Below, piece after piece: positions 9,764 through 16,277 of a stretch of DNA of 41,700 nucleotides (positions are counted from its first letter, which is position 1; each line of letters opens with the position of its first letter). The position numbers were made by a program, and so were the translations under genes. The notes under the pieces were generated by a model. That model saw only the letters and a program-made list of their open reading frames with translations. It ran no database searches and had not been told where the DNA came from. The stretch comes from an uncultured Flavobacteriales bacterium (lineage in GTDB: Bacteria > Bacteroidota > Bacteroidia > Flavobacteriales_G > Salibacteraceae), in the NCBI GenBank assembly GCA_937899835.1, contig CALCCE010000074.1:1-41700 (forward strand), read 5' to 3'.

Positions 9764-10726
9764 TCAGGCGTTTTTAAAGCGGAGGTCAAAGATGGTACCC
9801 CGTGGATTGTTGTCGGAAATGCGAATGGTTCCTTGGTGAACGGAGACCAAAAACCGGGTGAGGTAGAGCCCCAGGCCGGTGCCTTTGGTGTTGCGGGTTT
9901 CTTCGTTGCCTACCCGGTAAAACTTGTCGAATACCCGTTGCCGTTCTTCACTGGGAATGCCCTGGCCTTCGTCGGCTACTTTTAGCGCAATTTCAGCCCC
10001 TTTCTTTTGCAAGATCACCTGAATGCAGCTGCCTTTAGGACTGTATTTGGCTGCATTTTCCAGCAGGTTGGAGAGGATGGAGGCTACCGCAAGCGAATCG
10101 AATGAAAATTCGATATCGGGTTCTACCTGTAACTCTACTTGGTGTGAAGCGTTGACGGTGAGGGCACTTTTTTCCAGAAAGTCGGAGACAAAATTGCTGA
10201 GGTCGGCCGATTCGCGGTAGAGGTGGTAGTTGCTGTTTTCGATGCGGGTGGCCAACAACAGGTTGTCGACCAAACCGCCCAGGCGTTCGGTTTCAGAAAG
10301 GGCGTTGGTAAGGATCTTGTCGTTTTTCTCTTTGGGCAGGTTACGCCTCAACAGGGTTTGCAAAGCCAGTTTGATGGAAGCCAACGGCGAGTTGAATTCG
10401 TGGGTGACCGACATTAAAAAGTTCTTTTGTTGCCGGGCAATGGCAATCTCCTTGCGGATGACCCGGTGGAGGTAGAGCACCCCAATGAGCAGCAAAAACA
10501 AAAAGACGGACCCTTCGCCCACAATCATCCACAGCTTTTTGTCGAGGGTTTCGCCTTCGGCAATGATGGCCGGACTGCCGGGTGGTTTCAGTTGCTTCAG
10601 GATATCGTTTTGCTCAAACAACAAAGTGTTGAGGTCGAACAGCATGTAGGCCCACCAGCTGAACTGCAAAAAAACGTAGATCACCAGAAGGTGAAACAAC
10701 CACCAAATACGCGTTTGGGCCTTCAT
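9764..10726 (-). CDS. Membrane sensor histidine kinase
   Basis: 320 residues. Two membrane segments (about 8-27 and 66-88) enclose a short periplasmic loop of about 35 residues. A HisKA dimerisation helix follows (SVTHEFNSPL, phospho-acceptor His109), then an HATPase domain with N box (NLLENAAKYSP), DEGQGIP, a FYRVGNEETR F-box-like region and GTGLGLYLTRF. There is no HAMP or PAS domain. The phospho-acceptor motif has HEFNSPL rather than the common HELRTPL. No response regulator is adjacent, so the partner is unknown; the downstream gene is gpmI. A TAnnTTTG box sits only 5 nt upstream of the ATG. Stimulus not predictable. Confidence 0.9.
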   Translation of the reverse strand: MKAQTRIWWLFHLLVIYVFLQFSWWAYMLFDLNTLLFEQNDILKQLKPPGSPAIIAEGETLDKKLWMIVGEGSVFLFLLLIGVLYLHRVIRKEIAIARQQKNFLMSVTHEFNSPLASIKLALQTLLRRNLPKEKNDKILTNALSETERLGGLVDNLLLATRIENSNYHLYRESADLSNFVSDFLEKSALTVNASHQVELQVEPDIEFSFDSLAVASILSNLLENAAKYSPKGSCIQVILQKKGAEIALKVADEGQGIPSEERQRVFDKFYRVGNEETRNTKGTGLGLYLTRFLVSVHQGTIRISDNNPRGTIFDLRFKNA

Positions 10727-10731
10727 TGTAT

Positions 10732-10739
10732 CAAAAATA
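10732..10739 (-). promoter_or_regulatory. Possible -7 box of the histidine kinase-gpmI unit
   Basis: TATTTTTG on the minus strand fits TAnnTTTG and ends 5 nt before the start codon, implying a leaderless or nearly leaderless transcript. No clear -33 element was seen. Confidence 0.35.
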
Positions 10740-10817
10740 GGAAAGTAAGGTCTATGAAAGCGCTATTGTTGAAGGATTTAACCCAATAATTTAGTGCAGA
10801 GGTGAAGAAGATTTTTC

Positions 10818-10825
10818 TAGTTTTG
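10818..10825 (+). promoter_or_regulatory. Possible -7 box of the methyltransferase gene, overlapping a CTAG
   Basis: TAGTTTTG fits TAnnTTTG and lies 4 nt before the GTG start at 10830. The preceding C makes a CTAG tetranucleotide (10817-10820) inside the box. No good -33 element was seen. Confidence 0.35.
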
Positions 10826-10829
10826 AAGG

Positions 10830-11891
10830 GTGCACCCACCCGTCTCTACACTACACCGGTTTTATTTTGAACCTGCTGCGCAGCTGTCATTTATAGACAG
10901 TCAATCGGTGGAACTACTGGTGACTTCCCCGCCCTATCCTATGATTGCCATGTGGGACGCGGGTTTTTCTGCCGTCGACCCTGAGGTGGAACGGGCGTTG
11001 GAGCAGGGCCAAGGTCAGATGGCTTTCGAAAGGATGCACTGGCAACTGGATGCGGTGTGGAAAGAAATGGAACGTTGCCTGGTGCCGGGTGGAATTGCCT
11101 GCATCAACATTGGCGATGCCACCCGAACGCTAGGTGGTGTATTTTCCTTGTATGCCAATCACGCACGCATCATTGCTGCGATGGAACGGCTGGGCATGCG
11201 TTGCCTGCCGTTGATTCTCTGGCGCAAGCCTACCAATGCGCCCAACAAATTCATGGGTTCGGGCATGTTGCCTCCTGGGGCGTACGTGACCTTGGAGCAT
11301 GAATATGTGCTGGTGTTTCGCAAGGGTGACAAACGGGGCTTTGCCAAGACCAAGGCGCGTGAGCTGCGCAACCAGAGTGCTTACTTTTGGGAAGAACGCA
11401 ACCAGTGGTTCAGCGACTTGTGGGAGTTTCGCGGAGCCCAGCAAAAAATGGGACGCAACGCGGCCCGCACCCGCAGTGCGGCTTTTCCTTTGGAGCTCCC
11501 TTTCCGTTTGATACAGATGTATTCGGTAGCGGGCGAAACGGTGCTCGATCCGTTTGCTGGTACGGGTACTACTGCGCTGGCGGCTTTGGTTTCGGGAAGA
11601 AACTCCCTTTCGGTGGAGGTGCAACCGGAGTTGCGGTCCATTATCCGAGATACATTTGCTGCTACTACCCTTGAGCAGTTGAACGCGCGGCAGCGCCTGC
11701 GCTTGCAGGAACACCTCGATTTTGTGGCGGCCCGGGGCGCAGATCGGTTCAAACACCACAATGCTTTTTATGATTTCCCGGTGATGACCCGCCAGGAAAT
11801 TCAACTGCAACTGCCGGCCTTGGAAGCCTTTCAGTGGCAAGCGGCCGATCAATTAGAAGGCCACTACGGTGTTTTGAAGGCCGATTTCTAA
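10830..11891 (+). CDS. Site-specific DNA methyltransferase, probably N4-cytosine type
   Basis: 353 residues in beta-class order. The catalytic motif IV TSPPYPM (residues 32-38, followed by IAMWD) comes first, then a target-recognition stretch, then the AdoMet-binding motif DPFAGTGTTALAAL (about 240-253). SPPY rather than DPPY or NPPY is typical of N4-methylcytosine enzymes. The start is GTG 10830; an in-frame stop lies just upstream, and later starts would cut close to motif IV. A candidate restriction nuclease follows about 1 kb downstream on the other strand, beyond a PorP/SprF gene, so this is likely the protective arm of a type II system. The target is not readable from sequence; CTAG is a guess based on resemblance to enzymes of that specificity. 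Confidence 0.88.
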   Translation: MHPPVSTLHRFYFEPAAQLSFIDSQSVELLVTSPPYPMIAMWDAGFSAVDPEVERALEQGQGQMAFERMHWQLDAVWKEMERCLVPGGIACINIGDATRTLGGVFSLYANHARIIAAMERLGMRCLPLILWRKPTNAPNKFMGSGMLPPGAYVTLEHEYVLVFRKGDKRGFAKTKARELRNQSAYFWEERNQWFSDLWEFRGAQQKMGRNAARTRSAAFPLELPFRLIQMYSVAGETVLDPFAGTGTTALAALVSGRNSLSVEVQPELRSIIRDTFAATTLEQLNARQRLRLQEHLDFVAARGADRFKHHNAFYDFPVMTRQEIQLQLPALEAFQWQAADQLEGHYGVLKADF

Positions 11892-11970
11892 TTTTTTTCA
11901 AAAATTTTTTCCGCTTTCTGTATCCTTTTTGGAGGGGCGCATTATAGCTACGACTCAAGCGATAGCCCCG

Positions 11971-12933
11971 ATGACAAAAAAATTACCTCTATACCTCTTG
12001 TTGCTTCTTAGCCTCACCGGCTGGGCACAGCAAGACCCACAGTTTAGTTTTAACCGCGACAACCGATTGTTTCCCAACCCGGCCTACGCAGGTAACGGAG
12101 AGGCCATTTGCGGCCAAGTGCTGCTACGCAACCAGTGGACCGGCTTTGAAGGAAATCCCCAGACGGGGTTGGTATCCCTTCATGCTCCTATTCGTGAATT
12201 GCATGGCGGGTTGGGACTTTCAATCGCTGCCGACCGGTTAGGGCAGGAACGGACCCTTTTTGCTAAGGGCGCTTATGCTTACCGGGCCAACTTAGGCGAT
12301 GGTATGCTTTCGATTGGCCTCGGTGTGGGCATTATCAACAAATCCATTGGAGCCGATCATCGAACCATTGGGCCAAACGGCATTGGAGATGGTTCTGAAG
12401 ATCCTCGGCTCAATCAAAACACTGTAACTGCCACCAAAGTCGACTTTGATTTTGGGGTGTATTACCAAACCAACCGCCTCTATTTCGGCCTTTCCACCAC
12501 GCACCTGAATCGTGCCCGGGTATCTGACGTTCGAGATTTTCCCAACATTCCTTATGAACTCAATTACCGGGTCTCAAGACATTATTACCTGATGTCGGGC
12601 TATCGTTTCGATTTTGATGGCACCCCCTACGCCCTGTTGCCTTCGATTTTCGTCAAGTCGGATGCGGTGTCCGCTCAGGTAAGTCTTGATGTGCGTGGCC
12701 TGTACCGCGATCGGGTGTGGGGAGGCGTGGGCTACCGCTTCCAAGATGCACTGATTGCTTCGGTGGGATTTCAGGAGAGCTTGGGCGACATCACCCTAAG
12801 GGCAGGTTATGCCTACGACTTCACTACTTCCCGCTTGCGGAGCTTCAGCAGCGGTTCTCACGAGTTGCAATTGGGTTTTTGCATGCCCATTCCCGAAAAG
12901 ATTACCTCACACAAAACTACCCGCTTACTCTAA
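11971..12933 (+). CDS. PorP/SprF family type IX secretion membrane protein
   Basis: 320 residues starting at ATG 11971, which opens a lipophilic signal peptide (MTKKLPLYLLLLLSLTGWAQ); an in-frame upstream extension would bury it. The mature N-terminus DPQFSFNRDNRLFPNPAYAG is the family hallmark, followed by RNQWTGFEG and alternating beta strands ending in a barrel-like C-terminus (LRAGYAYDF...GSHELQLGFC). Known for the family: outer-membrane proteins that pair with surface-anchored T9SS substrates such as SprB. It may serve proteins like the two anchor-L products in this window (inference). It sits between the methyltransferase and nuclease genes and overlaps the nuclease 3' end by 9 bp. Confidence 0.92.
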   Translation: MTKKLPLYLLLLLSLTGWAQQDPQFSFNRDNRLFPNPAYAGNGEAICGQVLLRNQWTGFEGNPQTGLVSLHAPIRELHGGLGLSIAADRLGQERTLFAKGAYAYRANLGDGMLSIGLGVGIINKSIGADHRTIGPNGIGDGSEDPRLNQNTVTATKVDFDFGVYYQTNRLYFGLSTTHLNRARVSDVRDFPNIPYELNYRVSRHYYLMSGYRFDFDGTPYALLPSIFVKSDAVSAQVSLDVRGLYRDRVWGGVGYRFQDALIASVGFQESLGDITLRAGYAYDFTTSRLRSFSSGSHELQLGFCMPIPEKITSHKTTRLL

Positions 12934-13539
12934 TTGCTTGATGCGGGCCACAAGGCCCTGAAAATCCAACCACCTCCCATCTTCCTGGTAGACAGCCGCC
13001 AGTACTGGAAGTTCCCACTTTCGGTGCTGGCGCTTTTGGTATTCGATCACACTGGGCCGCATGTGTTGGAAGCTTTCGGGTTTCACCTGGATGCCACCCA
13101 ACAAACGGTCTTTTTTATTGATGGTAAGGTCGATCCGGTATTCGGCATCCAATTCAGCGGCACTGTAGTCGAATTGAAATTCGGGAAGTGAGAGGCGAAG
13201 TTGTTGGAGCAGGTTTCTTTCCTGGGCACTGCCTTTCCAGGATTGTGTGATGAAGAGGTGGTATTCCCATTGGATGCAATGCTCCAGTGAATACCGGTAG
13301 GTGCCCCAGGCTTTGTGTTGTGCTTCATACAAAGCCTTGCCAAAATCTTGAATGGTACCGCGGGAAACAATGCCGCACGAACAAGTATGGTGGGCATGAT
13401 ACGCCACCAGGGCTTCCAACTCCGCTTTGCTGCGGGGCCGGTGCACCCGAATGAGTTGCATGATTGGAACCGATCGGTGGGGGGCCGAAATTCCGAACCG
13501 TCCGTTCAGTGCATTCAAATCACCGCCGGTTAGGCTCAT
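12925..13539 (-). CDS. Putative type II restriction endonuclease (PD-(D/E)XK type)
   Basis: 204 residues. No full family match is certain, but residues 133-155 show a plausible nuclease core: YRID (Asp137), a turn, then GIQVKP (Gln151, Lys153), i.e. D-x13-QxK, a variant seen among PD-(D/E)XK enzymes. The IQVKPESF stretch recalls MjaI-like nucleases. The N-terminal region has a CxC pair (HTCSCG, 51-56). The partner methyltransferase lies at 10830-11891, with a PorP/SprF gene between. Upstream on its own strand is the hairpin array 13566-14286. The start could also be the Met at residue 27. An alternative is a DNA-processing nuclease unrelated to restriction. Confidence 0.55.
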   Translation of the reverse strand: MSLTGGDLNALNGRFGISAPHRSVPIMQLIRVHRPRSKAELEALVAYHAHHTCSCGIVSRGTIQDFGKALYEAQHKAWGTYRYSLEHCIQWEYHLFITQSWKGSAQERNLLQQLRLSLPEFQFDYSAAELDAEYRIDLTINKKDRLLGGIQVKPESFQHMRPSVIEYQKRQHRKWELPVLAAVYQEDGRWLDFQGLVARIKQLE

Positions 13540-13565
13540 GGGTTGTGCTATTTGCTACAAAATAC

Positions 13566-14286
13566 GAAAACCCGCCCTTCCAGCCGAAACGGCCTTCCAG
13601 GCAGGTTTTCCCTCACCCAAATTTTTCAATTTTTAGCGTGTTTTGTAGATCAGGGGCAGATAGATCCCGAGGTTGTATGTTTTGTGGCAGCGATTTGAAA
13701 AATAGAAACCTGTCCTTTCACCTGGTTCGGGGGGCGATTGTTACGGTGTAACAGCCACTGGCTTCAGGACAGGTTTCCCCTCACCCAAATCGTTGTTCCT
13801 TGTTTATCATTGCTTTTGTAGTAAAAATGAAAACCTGTCTTTCCACTGCTTAGCGAATCCTTCTCTGCTCATCAACCAATTGCCAATATCACAGCTTCCA
13901 GACAGGTTTTCCCTCACCCAAATTTTTATTTCTTCGTTGTTGACCATCAGGCTGGTTTAAAAAGTTTGTTCAGGTTCCAATTCATCCCGTCGTGTTTCCT
14001 CTACTGCTGGAAACCTGAACAAACTTCGTTCTCACCCAATTATCATACTCAACCTAATATCTTGTTGGAAGGAAAATGAAACCTGTCTGAATGCAAACGC
14101 TCTAACCCTCTTTTGTGACTTGCACATGGTCTGACACTCAGACAGGTTTTCCTCACCCAATTATCAATGAACTTTATGTTGTTTCGTGTGTGTTGAAGAA
14201 AACCTGTTCGTTGGTTCTGCCTCTAATTTGTCTCATTTCATCTTCTAACCTTCTGAAGACAGACGAACAGGTTTTCCCTCACCCAA
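13566..14286. repeat. Array of six large-loop hairpins with conserved CTCACCCAA boxes
   Basis: Six units occupy the otherwise gene-free 13540-14288. Paired arms: A 13566-13576/13600-13610 (one mismatch), B 13705-13716/13766-13777, C 13829-13840/13900-13911, D 13962-13976/14012-14026, E 14079-14090/14138-14149, F 14198-14211/14263-14276. Arms B-F are perfect over 12-15 bp. Loops are 23-60 nt and unrelated between units. Arm sequences differ (AAACCTGTCCT, AAACCTGTTCGT, AAGTTTGTTCAGGTT) yet stay complementary, so pairing is conserved. Within 0-4 nt of each right arm is CCTCACCCAA (CTCACCCAA in D) at 13611, 13779, 13912, 14031, 14151 and 14277. Spacing between boxes is 119-167 bp. In D the arm polarity is swapped. 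On the minus strand each unit starts TTGGGTGAG and ends in a T-containing arm. Function unknown. Confidence 0.9.
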
Positions 14287-14288
14287 TT

Positions 14289-14864
14289 TTATGATTGTTT
14301 CGTTTTCAAGTGTTGTTTGTTGGTCGCTCCTGGCTCTTTTGCTTTTGCTGTAGACCAGTTTTTCAGCGATTCTATGTGTTCCGGGCGGATGGGTTTGCTG
14401 ATGAATTTGGTCACCATAGAATTTTCATCCGCTTGTTTAATTTCTTCAGGGTCAATGGTCGACGACACGATCCATACTTCCGGTTTCTTTTGAAACCACT
14501 GCGCCAATACCGCAAAGTTTTTCAAGAATTCCCATCCTCCCATCACCGGCATGTCCAAGTCCAAAAGGATCAAATCGGGCATCAGGTTGGTATCGCAACA
14601 GCGATTTTTCAAGGCCTTCAATGCTTCCGAAGCCTGGGTAAATGTTTCGATCCGTTTCAGATCAGGCAGTCGGCTAAGCAGCGACCGTGCGATGAATAGA
14701 CTAACGTCATCGTCGTCAATCAACATTATTCTTTGGCAGATCTTGTCCATTTCATTCAACTTACCAGTGTTTTGCTGCTCCACATCCAGGTTTGTTACTG
14801 TGGTGTCGTTGTCCTGGCTGAGAACCCAATGGGGTTGTCTTATTGAAGCGGTTATCATTGGCAT
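14289..14864 (-). CDS. Response regulator, receiver domain only
   Basis: 191 residues. A CheY-like receiver spans about 44-165: acidic cluster LIDDDDVS (50-53), phospho-acceptor in LILLDLDMPVMGG (Asp102), a VSSTI segment and the lysine in FISKPI. There is no output domain; the C-terminus is a short Lys/Thr-rich tail. About 40 residues precede the receiver when ATG 14864 is used; Met39 (14750) is a plausible alternative. Its promoter region carries the 37-bp motif also found before the neighbouring degenerate receiver. The hairpin array starts just past the stop codon. Likely a phosphorelay or protein-contact receiver for the neighbouring kinase (inference). Confidence 0.88.
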   Translation of the reverse strand: MPMITASIRQPHWVLSQDNDTTVTNLDVEQQNTGKLNEMDKICQRIMLIDDDDVSLFIARSLLSRLPDLKRIETFTQASEALKALKNRCCDTNLMPDLILLDLDMPVMGGWEFLKNFAVLAQWFQKKPEVWIVSSTIDPEEIKQADENSMVTKFISKPIRPEHIESLKNWSTAKAKEPGATNKQHLKTKQS

Positions 14865-14927
14865 ATCTTATTGGTGTTGGATGAGTGATGCTTTGACTTT
14901 GCCTTTCGTTATCATCGATTGACAAGA

Positions 14928-15005
14928 CAAAAGTATTGGGCTTCTATAGAAAAATTCTGAGCGAAAAGCCTAACCAGAGAAATTAGGTGGATTGCCTATC
15001 GGGTG
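14928..15005 (-). promoter_or_regulatory. Promoter with 37-bp activator-like motif (copy 1)
   Basis: On the minus strand a -7 box TACTTTTG (14935-14928) lies about 63 bp before ATG 14864. The 37-bp motif 14969-15005 lies upstream, with a centre-to-box offset identical to copy 2. On the plus strand it contains CCTAA, TAGGT, ATT and CCTAwCGGGTG, and 26 of 37 bases match copy 2. No -33 element was recognised, as expected of an activator-dependent promoter. Confidence 0.65.
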
Positions 15006-15012
15006 AGTTGGC

Positions 15013-15435
15013 TTAGTAAAATCCGACTTGGTTGCTGAGGTAGGGAACCCCTGAAAGTACCGAGTCGATGGCCTTCTCCAATTCCCGTCGGTTGGTGTTG
15101 ATCGGGAGGTAGCCCATAGCGCCATTGTTTAAGAAAGTGCGGGCAATGGGACGGTCGTTGTAAGCGTGTAAAACGATGATTGGAGTGTCTCCAGCCAGTT
15201 GAGAGAAGGTGTGCAGGGTGCTGATTTGGCTAATGGGAAGGAGGGTAAGGTCTACCACGATCACTGAGGTGTCAAAATCGGGTTGGAGAAGCGCTTCGAG
15301 GTTATTGACACTGGCACCTGAAAGGTTAACTGACTGTATTTCAGCTTCCTCCGGCATGAGGTCATAGAGCGCGGAGTTGATTTTCTCCGAGCAGCCAAGT
15401 AGTGAAATACGTAGTTGAGTAACCAGTTTGGCCAT
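15013..15435 (-). CDS. Degenerate receiver-like protein
   Basis: 140 residues with the receiver fold pattern. A candidate phospho-acceptor sits in SVIVVDLTLLP (Asp62), then TPIIVLHAYND and NNGAMGYLPINTN. The usual N-terminal acidic pair is missing (SLLGCSEK instead), and the position of the invariant lysine reads Pro-Ile (111-112). It is therefore probably a pseudo-receiver that does not carry out normal phosphoryl switching. No output domain. It lies between the NarL-type regulator and the second receiver gene, each with its own promoter motif. A role as an allosteric or scaffolding partner is inference. Confidence 0.75.
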   Translation of the reverse strand: MAKLVTQLRISLLGCSEKINSALYDLMPEEAEIQSVNLSGASVNNLEALLQPDFDTSVIVVDLTLLPISQISTLHTFSQLAGDTPIIVLHAYNDRPIARTFLNNGAMGYLPINTNRRELEKAIDSVLSGVPYLSNQVGFY

Positions 15436-15470
15436 AAGAAATGTTTAGCGCGATACGGGTGAAACGCTTA

Positions 15471-15548
15471 CAAATGTACTTGCAGGAACACGGATTGGCC
15501 TGATAATTTTACCTAATTGCAAAAGCTAGGTAAATTACCTAACGGGTG
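15471..15548 (-). promoter_or_regulatory. Promoter with 37-bp activator-like motif (copy 2)
   Basis: A -7 box TACATTTG (15478-15471, minus strand) lies about 36 bp before ATG 15435. The motif 15512-15548 begins 34 bp upstream of the box, exactly as in copy 1. Inside it TTACCTA, 11 bp and TAGGTAA form an inverted repeat (15509-15533), followed by a second TTACCTAA. A binding site for the adjacent NarL-type regulator is the simplest reading (inference). Confidence 0.65.
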
Positions 15549-15611
15549 TGTAATTGTGACACTTTGTTGGCAAAAGCAAAAAAGAAATTGAACAAATAAA
15601 AGGGAAACCAG

Positions 15612-16277
15612 TTATACGAGGTCGTCAAAAATCCGGTTGCTGACGGCATACATTACCAGGCCGGCAACATTTTTCGAACCGGTTTTTTCCAGCAGGTTCC
15701 GCTTGTGTGCATCTACCGTGCGTGGACTAATGAAAAGTTTATCGGCAATCTCTTGGTTGGAGAATTCTTCCATGATGAGCCGCAAAACTTCTTTTTCCCG
15801 GTCGGTGAGGGGAATTTCGGTGGAATATGCCGAGGTTTTGCTGGCTGGTCTTCGGTTAGAGAGGTTGTTCATCACCGTTTGGGTAACCTCCTGGCTGTAG
15901 TATGCCCCCCCTTGTGCAAGGGTAAGAATGGCTGATTTTACTTCATCTTCGCCCGAATTTTTCAGCAAATAGCCCGAAGCTCCGGCATTCATCATCTGTT
16001 TGATGTGAACGTTTTCATTGAGCATGGTCATGGCCAATACTTTGGTGTTGGGGTATTGGGCCACTACCTCCTGGGTAGCTGTGATGCCATCCATCACTTC
16101 CATGCTAATGTCCATTACCACCACATCGGCAGCTTGTTCTTTTAATAGGTCTAGCGCCAGCTTTCCGTTAGGGGCTTCTCCGATAATTTCAAATTGATCT
16201 TCACTTTCTAAATAAGAGCGGATGCCATCGCGCACCACTTTATGATCGTCGACCAATAGAATCTTAATTCTTGTCAT
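15612..16277 (-). CDS. NarL/FixJ family response regulator
   Basis: 221 residues. The receiver domain is intact (Asp10/Asp11 pair in LLVDDHKVV, phospho-acceptor Asp56 in VVVMDISME, Lys106 in GYLLKNSG). A LuxR-type helix-turn-helix follows (about 150-215; LTDREKEVLRLI, SNQEIADKLFISPRTVDAHK). The gene overlaps the end of the upstream histidine kinase gene by 14 bp, so the two form a coupled pair. Likely targets include the promoters of the two receiver genes just downstream, which share a partly palindromic motif (inference). Confidence 0.95.
   Translation of the reverse strand: MTRIKILLVDDHKVVRDGIRSYLESEDQFEIIGEAPNGKLALDLLKEQAADVVVMDISMEVMDGITATQEVVAQYPNTKVLAMTMLNENVHIKQMMNAGASGYLLKNSGEDEVKSAILTLAQGGAYYSQEVTQTVMNNLSNRRPASKTSAYSTEIPLTDREKEVLRLIMEEFSNQEIADKLFISPRTVDAHKRNLLEKTGSKNVAGLVMYAVSNRIFDDLV

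Noticed and set aside
11892-11915. A/T-rich hairpin after the methyltransferase gene
   Set aside because: The stem is only A-T pairs and the loop is unclear, so it is not a supportable terminator.
13566-14286. CRISPR array, integron attC sites, or type III antitoxin RNA repeats
   Set aside because: Stems differ between units and loops are not spacer-like between identical repeats; no cas genes, no integrase, no attC R/L boxes (GTTRRRY), and units are far longer and more divergent than ToxI repeats.
13545-14290. Short peptides starting with TTG GGT GAG on the minus strand of the hairpin array
   Set aside because: The shared first residues follow from the conserved DNA box; downstream sequences differ, stops are at random places, and stem covariation explains the conservation better.
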